A model generated the notes under the pieces. The model worked only from the letters and a program-made list of their open reading frames with translations, searched no databases and was not told where the DNA came from. Below are positions 50,869 through 62,560 of a stretch of DNA of 64,000 nucleotides, in pieces. The translations under genes were made by a program, and so were the position numbers. The DNA is from Anarhynchus alexandrinus (taxonomy: Eukaryota > Chordata > Aves > Charadriiformes > Charadriidae), in the NCBI GenBank assembly GCA_008711295.1, contig VUYV01000180.1, forward strand, positions 661,941 to 725,940, given 5' to 3'. Position 1 is the first letter of the stretch, and each line of letters opens with the position of its first letter.

Positions 50869-53425
50869 TCCCTAAAGCAGATTACAGTCACACTATTGTG
50901 GTATTAATGATTCCTGCTGCCCACTCTTATGCAGAATACTGGCTTTAGTAGCTTAGGAGACTGCTTATTCTTACTGGTGTTCCTGTGCTTCTGTATTATA
51001 CGTGAGCCAGATTATGGAGTCCGCTGATGCAGCTAGGCAAGATACTAAGAATATGGGCATGACAAAAAACAATCCTTGAAGACATTGGTATGGTAATAAT
51101 AAAGCCCCCTTACGGATTTCCCTTCTCCTATTTACTGAGCAAGAGAAAGGGTATCTATAATAACAAATTTCCCAGAAATTCTTGTGATTTTCTGATGCCC
51201 TGCTTCTTCTCAGTCATCCCCCAAAACCATCTCCCAGTGCAAATAGCCAGTAGGTCTGAACTTAGTTAGTTGTCCCACTAAATCCAACCATATCCCTTAA
51301 TCATGGAAGCTGAGCCTCTTGTTGCATACTGGAGAACTTCATCACCATCATAAAGTGGGATGTTCTTGGCTGTGAATTCCTGCTACTATGTGAGCTAGGA
51401 TCCCATGGCAAATGAGAAAGTCTTTTCTGCTTGTGCTGGTTTTTATTATCTTTAGGTTAACTACAAAAACATTAGTTCTTGTGTTTTCCTCATTAAGCCA
51501 CAGCAATAATATAAAAATAATGTAAAAAGCTACTCTTAAAATCTCACAATAGCAGAAACCCTCATCCTCCACACAAATTTACTGATTTAACTCCTATAGA
51601 CCCAAATCCCAGTATGCTAGTCTTAGTACAAAACCACAACAAATGTGACTATTACTCCACAGCGGTAATAGTCTTAACTCTCTCCAGTCATCTTTTTCTA
51701 GCAATAGGGGACCTAGATGAAACATGGCTTACATGACTGAAGACATCAGTTTATGCCAGAAGCTAAAAGAGCAATAGGATGCATGACACAAACAATTGTT
51801 TGGTCTTGTATTTTGACCAAAAATACAAGTTACTAGCCAACCCTGTTTCCTATCTTATCTTTTTTTAACAATTCTATGCTTTTGGGGGAGAGTAGTACAG
51901 TGCTGACACACTTTGCTGTGCCTATTTTGCTAGGAGTAGCTGGCACAGCTGGCAAAAGGGAGGTTAACTTACTTCTCACTTCCCGCCCGCCCCCACCGCC
52001 CCCCATCCCAGGAAGGCAGTAGGAAAAAAGGAATTGTTCTTCTGAATTGCACATCCGTCCCGTCTCCTCCTGGGAAGAGACAGCTATTTCTTATCTTGGC
52101 TGTTTTACATCACTGAAATGTGAAGAGAGAGTTCGAAGGAAGGAAATCAGAGAAAAGACAGAGAGACCTCTATGTTTCAGAGCACTGGAGGGAACCGCTG
52201 TCTACGTACCAGAAGAAGGGTGGGGTGGTTGGTGGTGGTGGGGACAAGAATGCTGTAGGTAATGATGAGCTAGAAAACCGCCACTGATAGAAAGATAAAA
52301 CTTTTGGTGGAAAGGAGATCTTTGATCTGCTATCTGCTCTTTACACTTCTGAAAAAGACATTTACATAAATACCTTTACATTATTTCAGCCTGTAAACTT
52401 CTTGTCAATAGTGATTGTCCTCTGAGATCCTAAAGAAAAGATGCAGCTGTCTATGTTATTCATGCCTCAAAGATAGAAAGGAAAGAAAAACATCCTTTTT
52501 GCACTATTGTAGGACACACTGCCCCTGGAAATACGGACTTACGGCTAAATCTAGTATAAATAACGTCATTTGGTAATACTTCAACAAATGACAGCAGGGT
52601 TAATTTAGCCTTCCCTCTGGGGATCATAAATGAACACATGGGTTCTCTGAGAAGACACAAAGAAATTTCAATTATCTCATTTAGAAGAAGCTCTGTTTAA
52701 AGGACACAGACTTGAAATACGTGAGGGGCAAACTTCAAAAGATCTGGAGTTAAAGATAAGCACCCAAAACGGAGAGTACTTATCTGAAGCTTATCTGGAC
52801 TATTTGATGCTCCGTGAAATGGTACCAGAAATCCTGTACCAGCAGGCCTTCTGTGGTAATTTCAGAACTTCCTTTCAGGCTAAAAACTTGATCTGCTTGG
52901 TGGCAATTCCTCACCTCTGGACCTTGCGTAACGCTGAGAGCATGACATGGGAACACAAAAAACAGTAACTTAATATATTCCCGTCATGGAAGTGCTAACC
53001 AGGCATTTCAGAACTCAAAACTCCACATGCAGCAACGGGAGCTTGGACAAACTCAGCCAGTTTCTCCTGTGAAAGCAGATGGCCTGAAGAGCAGCTCTTT
53101 CCCAAGAACTCCCATGGATGAGTCTTCTCCTCAGCCTAGAGAAGGAACATCATCTGTTGGCATCTGCTAGCAAGGAAAGGGAATAATGGACCAGGCTTAA
53201 TTGAGCATTTATCTTCTAGAATTTGGGGCCTAAGTTAAAAAGTGTAGAAAATGGTACGCACAAACACGTTTGCAAAAACTTGAGCAACTTCCCTGGAGTA
53301 AACAGTGGTCCGAATAAACTGCTCTGGTCCTGAGAAGTGGAAAAATGTGTCTATGTGGGGAAAAAGATTCCAAGCAGATTATTTCTTCCTTTCTTTTTTT
53401 TTTTTTTTTTGCTTTAGGAAAGAAA
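50869..53425. other. Non-coding DNA; no gene seen
   Basis: Unique sequence with a G-quadruplex motif on the minus strand at 51981-52009, a GGT-rich stretch near 52219-52245 and a T17 run at 53394-53410. No exon or repeat family was recognised. Confidence 0.55.
51981..52009 (-). other. Strong potential G-quadruplex motif (minus strand)
   Basis: The plus strand is a C-rich tract. The minus strand reads GGG-at-GGGGGG-c-GG-t-GGGGG-c-GGG-c-GGG, giving five runs of three or more G separated by loops of one to four bases. This fits the stable short-loop class of quadruplex motif. The minus strand would be the coding strand of the collagen gene. Confidence 0.8.
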
Positions 53426-53429
53426 GAAG

Positions 53430-53830
53430 ACTTAATTCAGTAAGCCCGTTCTGCGTGGCTGGGGCTCTGCGTGGATCCCTGCACCGCTGCACTTTCTGTA
53501 AAGGACCAGAAACACGGCAGGGACGGCTGCGCGGGAGCTGGAGAGACCAGAGAAGGGAGTAGTCAGGAAGCTGGCTGCCGGCGCAGCAGACACAGCTAGC
53601 AGCAGCACCGGTGACTAATGGCAAAACCAGTAGCTCAGCGCGGCAGAACACGTGTGTGGGGATTAGGGCCGGAGCAGGTTCGGCTGCAGACGGCGCCCAC
53701 CCCCTGCGAGAGGTGGGCACCCTGCTCCTGCGGGGCACGGGGCCGGGGGTGGAAACGGCAAGCCGCTGCAGCCGTCACCCCCAGCTCCTGGAGGATGGTC
53801 TGACGCTGCGAACGTAGTCCGCGATGGCAG
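53430..53830. promoter_or_regulatory. CpG-rich patch, candidate CpG island
   Basis: I count about 30 CpG dinucleotides in about 400 bp, in a window where CpG is otherwise sparse, with visibly high GC. Such density is typical of unmethylated promoters. It lies about 18 kb upstream of the collagen exon in gene orientation. It could therefore hold an alternative promoter or first exon, or be unrelated. A minus-strand frame across it contains a hydrophobic run (LLVLPLVTGAAA) reminiscent of a signal peptide, but no good donor follows. On the plus side, the T17 run ending in gctttag looks like an acceptor but is more likely just poly(T). The function is inferred, not shown. Confidence 0.4.
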
Positions 53831-55630
53831 TTTTGCCTCCTGCTGTGGATTACTTAGGTTTTCCAAAATGACGTATGATTAATTGGGAGGTAGAAAGAAC
53901 AGGGAAGTGTAAAGATTTATTTATTTAGGCCCTTTCGTTTGATTCATTGTTCCTGCGGAGGGAAGTACTGCTCAATAAGAGAGCGTAATTTAGATTGCCA
54001 GATTTCTGGGTGGAGGCTCAAACTGGTGCAGTTTGTTTGGCTCTGCAGGGTGGGTTTTTGTTTTTGGTAAGGAGAGCTAAAATTGATTCTGACCTATACT
54101 GCTTCTTGCCAGAGAGGTTTCTGTCACGTTGAATTCCCTGTTGGGTTAGAAATCAGTCTACCTGAATGATGTGGGCAGATACGGACCTCTAAAGAACCAA
54201 TGCATGCAAGCAGGTATCAAATCTAGAAGCATAGCTATCTCGTACATAGATGGATGTGATGAAGTGTAATTTATCACTTGGGTAGCTCAGCCAGGAAAGG
54301 CTGCTATTGCAGTCACATTGTCAACTCACGCTTCTGCCAGTGTAGAGTCCCTCTACGCAAAAAATACAAATTGGGAACAGCAGAGGCTTTGCCTTTCTGC
54401 CTTTATCTAGAATAGAAGCTTTTGTCAGCAAAACGTATATAGGCAATCCACAGATGGCTGGAATGCAGACCTGGCTAAAGATTGCTTAAATAGACCCTTA
54501 CATTTAGGTAACTAAAAGGATGCAACTGAGATGGCACAATGCAACACTGTCAATTATTTTGTAATAATAAGCTTGTAAATATCGAATGCCATGATAATAT
54601 TATTCAAGTACATGCTTAGATATTACATGGTTTTGATTGAGTTTTGGGGTTTGAGAGAGATCATATGAGCTATGCTAATTTATTATTCTCCATATTAATT
54701 CAGATACGTTGCTTTTTAAAAAATCGTTGCTCTATTTTCCTTTTTGGAAAGAAACTAGTGAAAACTGAAATTCCAGAGGAATTTATTCTTTTTGGAGAGC
54801 AAGCTGTGAAAACATGCAGAATTTTCTGCTTTCCCATAATAAAACTTCCTTGGCCTCTAACACCAGAACTATCCGTTCCTCCAAGTGCAGAACACACTAA
54901 TAAAATATTTATCGTCTACGAAAGACATTGGCAGTGTTTTTCATACCATCTGCATTCTGACTCCGGGACTTCTCAAGAGCTGAGTAAGGGTGCTGCTTGG
55001 ACGGCTTTCAAAGACTGGGCAAAGAGTGCTTGACATGCCACGGGAGGTAAAGAGTCTGTGAGCTGAACTGTTACTGACCCCCACCATCCCAGTGCACCTT
55101 GCCCTATGTCTGCAGCCTGGACATCACCTTCCAGCTTCCCTAAAAGCATCCTCCTTGCCTGTATTTCTACAGTAGCTCCAAAAGCATTAATTATTTCTAA
55201 TTTGTAGTGCTGAAACTGTGTTAGTATGTCAGTCACTTTGTTTCATCCTAAGAGGAACTCTGTTTCCATAACGTAGTACCTGTGGCATGTATTGTGTGGC
55301 ACGGTTCAGTCCCAGAGCTCAGGACGTGTACTTTGCATTTGCTTGCTGCAGGGCAGATGTCCATCCTACCCAAATAACTCTAGCTGCCAACTCTGCCATC
55401 TGAGGAACTGATCAAGATCAGCACTACCACACATTTTCATTTGGCTGTTTTTTAACAGCACATTACGCTTCTTCTAGTAATTCTTAAGCTGAAAGTTCAA
55501 TATAGTGCCTAAAAATGCACTTATATGCTTTCTGCTACTCTTTTTTTGTAACCCTTGGGCTCAAAGATAGCAAAAAATAATTGTGTGTGGTAGGAGACAG
55601 CAACAACACTATCAAAACACATTTGGACTA
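53831..55630. other. Non-coding DNA; no gene seen
   Basis: Unique AT-richer sequence. A 129-codon plus-strand frame at 54644-55033 has no recognisable domain and no splice or promoter context. Nothing else stands out. Confidence 0.5.
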
Positions 55631-55687
55631 AATGGGGTTGGACTAGATGATCTCTGAAGGTCCCTTCCAACCCCCATGATTCTGTGA
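55631..55687 (+). mobile_element. CR1 LINE 3' end, short fragment
   Basis: ggttggactagatgatctct, then gaaggtcccttccaaccc and a degenerate terminal repeat catgattctgtga, match the bird CR1 3' untranslated end. Only about 55 bp are present, severely 5'-truncated, in plus orientation. Confidence 0.93.
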
Positions 55688-57169
55688 AAAGCCTTTAATC
55701 AGCCAAGACAAAGTTGGGAAAGATGATTTATACTTGTGTTAATTTTCTTTTTTTTTTTGGTATTCAAACAAAAATGTAAACTTGACTACAAAGAAGCTTT
55801 TTCCCAACTTTGACTACATGTTTTAGCCCGATACAGTCAGGTCAGAAAAAGTTACATGAATGCAACACACTTTCTATGCAAATACAAGCATAGAAAACTT
55901 CAGTATCAAAATGACAGATCACTTGAATTATTCATGTCTTCTCTCTGAGTAGGAAAAAAATGTTTTTCAGATATTTTTCCATTAAATTTATTAAATATTT
56001 TTGAAACGTGGCTTCCTTTCTTTGACATTAAAAGTAGCACACACCTTCAGGAAAATAGTACTAACAGAAAGGCCAGGCAACTTTCTCCATACAGACTGAA
56101 GGCGCCCATGCTCTGAGACACCTCCGCCTCAGGGAGGCTTGCCCAGCTCCGCTTTGCTGGGGAGATCTGATAAGGTTTTGGGTTGGATTGACAGGACTGC
56201 AGGCCACAAAGACCAGCAAGGCTGTTCCAGCTGGAGCCTGCAGACATTCCTGCTGCAGCACAGCCTTCTGCATCAGACCACCAGTCAAAAGCAGAGGAGC
56301 ATCAATGGAATACGAAAGGCAGTTTTGGTATCACTTTGCAATCTGATCTTGTTGAGGCTACATAGCCTTTCCATGGAGGACTTCTGTCTTGTTTCACTAA
56401 ATCCTGTCCCGCACTGAAGTTTTTTTCTCCTGGTGTTCAACTGCTCCCTTTCTTTAGGACACGGCAACACCTACTGCGTGAGGAAAAGAGGAGGTACCAC
56501 AAGAGGTGTGTGGAGCAGGCTCCTGGCTAGCAATGCAGAAAACAAGAACATTCTTCACTTGCTTGCTCATTTGCAAAAAAGCGAATACCGCTGAGAGCTC
56601 CCAAGCCTCTGTTATCTCTGTGGCTGATCCTTGGTGAACAGCCGGCAGCAAAATGAACTTTCCAGGGTGGCTGAATATCAAATAAATGTGGGTTGCCTGG
56701 ACTAGAGAACAGCACCATTACCACTTATCTTGTTATGACAAAACGAGTCAGCATATTCGTCATTCTTGGCTTGACAAATGTAAGCAGACACGAGGGGTAT
56801 GTAGGGACATAACACCATTTTCTTCCATTTCTCAAAAGTAGCAAAACTAAGTATCTTCTCTGTAAGTCTAAAATTAGAAAAACAAAGACTGCAGAAAGGT
56901 TTCTTGGACTTCATTTTCTAATTAAATAATGGGGAGAATGGTTCCCACCATCCTTCCTGTTCTACATGTCTGTCAGCTGGTAGATGGAACGACAGTAGTT
57001 AAGAAACAGGGAACTGAGTTACATCCAAGTAAAATAAAAAAAAGGGAGAGGAGCTTCTGAACTGAAAGAAATTGAACTTCAGTGTTAAAGTAATATTACA
57101 TAGGGGGGGTCCCAGACTTGCTTGAATGATGGCAACAACTCTTGCCTTCACAAGTGGGTGTATCTGTTC

Positions 57170-57207
57170 TTTGAATTCACAAATGAATTTGAATTCACAA
57201 ATTCAAA
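57170..57207. repeat. 18-bp tandem duplication
   Basis: tttgaattcacaaatgaa at 57170-57187 is followed by tttgaattcacaaattcaa. The unit contains an EcoRI-type palindrome (gaattc), so each copy has an internal short inverted repeat. Confidence 0.85.
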
Positions 57208-59184
57208 CCTGTGCAATCACTTCTTTCATCCTCCTGTTATAGATACTCGCTCCTATAACACCCTAGCTCCAGCATCCTCCGCTGGAGCTGCAGATATCCT
57301 CTGGGCTTCTCTGCAGTACGCCCGTGCTAGGGGGCAACAGTAGAAATGGGTACTTCTAATTTTGCCTACATGCAGACGGCGACTCAAGTGAGCAGAGCTG
57401 GAAGCTGCCATCTCTGGCCAGCACACATGTACCACTTTCAAGCAGTGTGCCTATGTGGCTGTTTCATAAAGTAGATAGTCTGGGAATCACACAGGAGACG
57501 GCAGTAGAGAGAAAATGGAAGTTATGTCCATTTGGACTGAAAAACAACAGTCACAAACATTTGGCTCCTTAATGCAGCCCAAGTCACGAAGCAGAGGTCA
57601 AACCCGCCTGTCTGCAGGTTGAGCTTTGGTATTAGAGATCTGGAGTCCCATCACTTGTGTTGGCCCATGAAGGGAAAATGTTTATCAGTGTGTGTGGGAA
57701 GACCACAATAATAAAGCAGATAATTTAGAGTATTCATGCTATACAAGCGCCATAAAGATGAGGTAGTTGGAACAGCAAGACTGGGTTGGAGAGAAAAATG
57801 TGATGAATTGCAGGAAGCAGAGTTAGGAAACCTAAAATCTCAAGGCACAGATTCAAAAAAAAGAAATATCATTTGACTGCTACTCTGAATCTTCTGACTG
57901 CACTAAAAAAAGTCACATAAACTAACTTCTGTGGTGCTGCTTTTTCTTAAGCAGAAGTATGTAAAGTAGCTTTAAACTTATCTCTTATCTCTATGCTTGC
58001 TGTATATGGAATTTTCCAGAGGAATTTGTCTAGCAGATGTTTTTAAGTAGAGTTGGTTAAAAGCATGATGACGCCCCAGCAGGGAAAATAAATAACAGTG
58101 TTGTGACACTAGGAACCCAGTTGTCATCGTTAGCGATGAAGAAAGATAACTGACTGCCCTGAGCAGGAGTGTTCTGGTGGTCTCAGTAAAATCAAAGATG
58201 GAAGAAAACAAACTGGACTGAGTTCAGGGAAGCATGAGTATTGCTTCATACACCTTCAAATTATAACAAGCCTTGATCAGTTATTCACCATTCTTCAGCA
58301 TCAGATTTTAGGAGCACATGCTATGTATCTGGAAAATAAAATACCTGGAAAAAGAAATTGCCATTCATCCAACTGGAAACCAAGAATGAAAGGCCGAGGT
58401 CCTCGGACTTTTAAGATGGAAAGCATTTATCCTACAGAGGAGTTCTTCTTCTTAAGTAAACTAATGAAGATAGTCACAGGGGACACAGAGGGGCAGGGAG
58501 AGAGAAGGAATTGGGCTCTCTGCATATTTCATGCTACCCGTGCAGCTTGTTTCTTCCAGGCTGAGGAAGGAAAATGCCCGGAGGAAGAAATGGGGAGGAA
58601 ATTCTACAGGGAATTTTGTAAAGATTTCCTTCTCTTAGTTTTCTCACAGAAGAAGGTGACGTGAACTCTTAAAGATAAAATAAATGCTCCATGAAGCCTC
58701 ATATGAATCAACTTGTCAAAAAAGCCTGCTCTTCTACATGCAACACTCTTAAAAAAGTTCCTGTGGAACAATTTAATATAATTAGTTCCATCCAAACTGC
58801 ACAACTCCACCACTGATGTGCTACTTTTGCAATATCAGAAGCAAAATTGAGCATGACTGAACTTTTTTCCTGCAATGTCATGTTGCTATACTAACAGTAA
58901 CTGGCTTCAGGCTACAACATCGCGCTGCCCTCTGAGTGCAGGTTAGCCTGTGCGGGGTGGCTGCTCTCTCAGGCCTCTTTGGAGAGGCAATGAATGGACA
59001 CTGTGGGTGGTAGGTTCCCACAGTGCTAATGGTCACAGAAAAAAATGAAGCAAGACAGAGGGCAGAGGAGGAGGAAAAAGAAAGTAGGACCAAGAAGTGG
59101 AAATCTATTATATGTCCACAAAGCTCAAAGGGAAAGAATAAACAAAGCACTATTATTCCTTCTGTTGCTGCTTTTTTTTTATAA

Positions 59185-59185
59185 N
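59185..59185. other. Ambiguous base (N) beside poly(T)
   Basis: A single n follows a nine-base T run. It is probably an unresolved call caused by the homopolymer and is the only ambiguity noticed in the window. Confidence 0.95.
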
Positions 59186-59259
59186 ATACCATGTTGAGAT
59201 GCACTCGGGCTTAAAAATGATTAAAAGAACCACACTGTACTTATGTTCCCAAACGTCCC

Positions 59260-60000
59260 TTTGTGGAGAGGCACTTCCCCGCTTCCCTGCTGGCTGCGGG
59301 CCGGGCTGTTGAGCCAGGTAGCAAACACGTGGCATGGCGCACTTCACTTCAGCAGGCACGCTCCCTCCTCCACTTGACCCCGGATCACCACAGAGCGTGG
59401 AGCAGGGGCGTTACACGTCCTACCGGGAACCTCCAGCTCCCCATCCCCTGGCAGCGGGCGAGGGCCGAGCCAAAGCTGCCTGAGGAGAGGCCGTGGCAGA
59501 TGCCAATAGCTGCTGGCAGCCCCGGCAGCAGCATCCCCCGGTGGGCAGCTTGCCCCAGAGATGCATTTGAGAAGGCGGAAGATGTTTCTCGTTACAGGCA
59601 TGTGATTGCAATGAAACACAGCTAAGCTGTGCCCTGCGGGTTCAGTACAAACGAAAGCCTCATGGTGATAAACAGAAGTGCCTGGGGATTTAACGTGCTT
59701 GGAAACAAAGGCTGGAGTCCGTGTTAACATGCACAAGCCAGCAGTGTTTTCTAAACAACAAGCGGCTATGGATACCTGGAAGACCAGGTGTGCTGCTGAG
59801 ACACCTCAGAAGGGCCTGTTTGACACCTACTGCTGCCTGTGCCACCAGGGAAGAGACACAGACATCTCCAGAGAACAACCAGATCCAGCTGTGGTGCCTC
59901 TGTTAGACCCCCACCATGCCACAGCCTCAGCCGTGCCCAGCAGGTACCTCCTCCCCCGGCAGTCAGCCTAGACCTACTGCCGAGCCTTTCCACGGCTAAC
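59260..60000. other. GC- and CpG-rich block of unknown nature
   Basis: About 700 bp of high GC with roughly 20 CpGs concentrated at 59270-59650. Overlapping open frames of 100-130 codons run on both strands, as expected from low stop-codon density. No domain, splice-framed exon, LTR end or TATA box could be recognised. It may be a small CpG island or a decayed GC-rich repeat. Confidence 0.4.
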
Positions 60001-62374
60001 GCTGGGTGAGGGGAAGCCAAGCCTTCTGGAAACCTGACTTCTCTGAAGCATCTCACCTTGGACATTTACTCTTGGTGGTACTTTGACCATTACGAAGAGG
60101 AAAACCTTGATGAGTTCATCAGGTTGACAATTTACATCAAGCAGGCAGGCAACAAGATTTGCAGCTGATCAGTTCTCCTGGCAATACGGAGAAGTTCTTG
60201 GATTAGCAGCAAGCAAAAGGAGTGATGGATGTCTGTGGCATACATTCAGAAGTATGAAAAGAAATGCAGCGATTAGAAAAGTATGCCCAATAATGTTTCA
60301 GTTTATTTGAGAAGCTTCATTTTACTGTCGTGTGGAATTCATTTCTATAACAGGGTTTCCAGGAGATCCTATTATTATATCATAACTATTAAATTTACAG
60401 TACTGGAAGACTTCCTTCTGTTTCTCGGGATACCTCCCAGGAGAACCTGGCACTGGAATGCTTGACTCAGTCAATACTTATTTTTGGTAGTAAAACCTTC
60501 TTTCCAGCAAATGTGTGACCTATGGTTATTTTTGCAAGAGAAGAAATTTGGAATTATCTATCTGCGTGGTATTCTTTAATAGGCTGAAAAAAATTTACTT
60601 TCCCTAAAAGGAAACTTTGAAAGATACTAAATTTTGTGAGCTATTTGAGTATAATTAAAGAAATTCACAGAAGGGATCATTTTTCATGCAGGATGAATGA
60701 CACATATTAGACAAGCATGTGCAGATAGGGAAAACTTACAGTTTGAGTAACCCACTAACTCTGTCCCAAGCAAGATAACCTTTCAGAAAATACCTTCTCT
60801 ATAGCGAAAGTAGGACCTCAGCCAAAAGGTGGACTCTTACGAATAGATTTTAAACAGTAAAGCCCAAACTGCCTTTACCGTGAGCTTCCTCATGAGTTCA
60901 GAAAAGGTGCATATGTCCCAAGATACGCTAAAATAACCATTTGCAAAGAAGTAAGTACTTGGTTGCATAATAGTCTTTTAAGGCAGAGGTCATCAAACAA
61001 ACTCTTGATCTTGAAAAATGTAAAGTCAAAAGAGGAAACAGCCCCTAAGCCAGTTATATCCAGAGAGATGAACTTTACAACATAATACTTTCCAATGCAT
61101 GGTAACAGTAATTTCATTCCTTCAGTCCACCAACGGCTGCACTTCTGAAGTACACTATGTTTGTTTTTTTACATCACTTTATCACAAACATCGCAGTTAG
61201 GTAACATACAATCTCCTCTTCCTATTCTCATTGACATCCTTTATAAACTTAATTAAAAAGTCTAACAGGAGAGAATTGTTTGTAAACAATTGTAAACAAT
61301 TCTCTTCTTCAATGGGGTAACCTCTTTTCCTGGGTATCAAGTATCACAGTTTGAGCTTCTCTCTTCACCCCGTGAAGCCCGTATTAGGAAACAACAAAGT
61401 AAACAATAGAAGGAAAAGAGAAAAACCCACCAAGCTCTAGACCAGCTTAACTTAAAGAACTTTAAATACTCTTAAAGAAGTTAATTGAAATAGTGTGGTA
61501 GCTTTTCTGATTAGTCTTAAGAAAATATTGCAGGCTTCCAGAGTACAATGCACTCCATCCCAAACATCAAATTTCAAATGAATCCACATCCATATAAAGA
61601 AAAGATGCTGCATTACGGACCAATCCTTAATTTGTATTAGTAGCTCTTAACAGACTGATCTCCAACCTTTTTATAACGTCAAAACTATAGAGAAAATGCA
61701 ACAGAAATAAAAAGAGATATCTGCCTCTGTTCCTGTGGAGCTACCGCCTGCCTTTTTGGTGGTACTTCTAGTGCTGCCCTGAGCTGGATGGAAAGATCTG
61801 CTGCTACCAGTGCAGAAGGTAAGTATACCTTCCACACATATGTATGTCTACATCTCTGTATGACCCCAAAAAGGGAAAAAAAAAACCTTTGATTTGTGAA
61901 TAGGGATTAAATTCATACTTCCCACCAGTCCAAATTTGACAATGATCATCACAGCTAGCTGAACTGGATTTACATTTAGGATTTTGCCACTGTGTAGAGT
62001 AAAATTGCATTGACTGATGAAATTTTAACCTTACAAATGTCAAGTTATACTGCCCACAGTAAGAGCGTCATGGCCCTACTCCACATGCCAAATAAGACAA
62101 TGAAGTTAACAACATGAGGGTAACGTTACATTTGTGGAAACAGGCCAACTGATGAATGACACACATCTGAATTTCCTCATTTCCTTCCACAGAAGAATTT
62201 ATTATTAAATGTAAAAACACAAGGGACCTAAGTGAAAATAAGTAGGATTGTTGGTTGAACAATTTTAAATCACCACGACTGTCTTACAAGTAAGAAAAGA
62301 CAAGAGAATTAACTGGAATTCATTACATTGTAAGGAGTAGGCACACCAATCTCAAGTTACTATTTTCAGACTAG
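60001..62374. other. Non-coding DNA; no gene seen
   Basis: Mostly AT-rich unique sequence. A stop-free plus frame without a start codon runs from about 60018 to 60167 and has an acidic stretch (FDHYEEENLDEFIR). It is too short to judge and has no recognised relative. A 12-bp inverted repeat lies at 61270-61305. Confidence 0.5.
61270..61305. repeat. Perfect 12-bp inverted repeat with internal 10-bp tandem copy
   Basis: agagaattgttt (61270-61281) and aaacaattctct (61294-61305) are exact reverse complements around a 12-base loop. The 10-mer tgtaaacaat also occurs twice in tandem at 61281-61300. It could form a hairpin; no terminator or gene context gives it a role. Confidence 0.85.
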
Positions 62375-62560
62375 TACACATAATAGGACAAGAGGGCAAA
62401 GGTAGAAATTAAAGAAAAACAAATTCCAGCCGTCAGGAAGCATTTTTCACATGAGAATCATAAATGTTGGAATGCTCTATCAAGTAAGGTTAATGAGGCT
62501 AGCAGCTAGCAGCCAAGGAACATAAAATTAGATGGCATCATGTGTGGATGACAAAAAAGG
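62375..62560 (+). mobile_element. Old CR1/L3-like LINE 3' remnant
   Basis: In the plus frame around 62435-62505 the translation reads KHFSHENHKCWNALSSKV. This follows the conserved CR1/L3 C-terminal pattern (R-K-x-F-F ... W-N-x-L-P ... V-V). The preceding aggtagaaattaaagaaaaacaaattcca also fits this part of L3-type elements. Stops occur in all frames and neither end is defined, so it is an ancient fragment. Confidence 0.6.

Larger units (their letters stand above)
55688..59259. other. Non-coding DNA; no gene seen
   Basis: Unique sequence with poly(T) runs near 55748 and 59172, an 18-bp duplication at 57170-57207 and one ambiguous base at 59185. Open frames of up to 113 codons are domain-free. 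Confidence 0.5.

Noticed and set aside
53305..53562. Plus-strand frame crossing the T17 run, and an apparent acceptor at its end
   Set aside because: The poly(T) encodes a Phe run and mimics a polypyrimidine tract. No matching exon structure follows.
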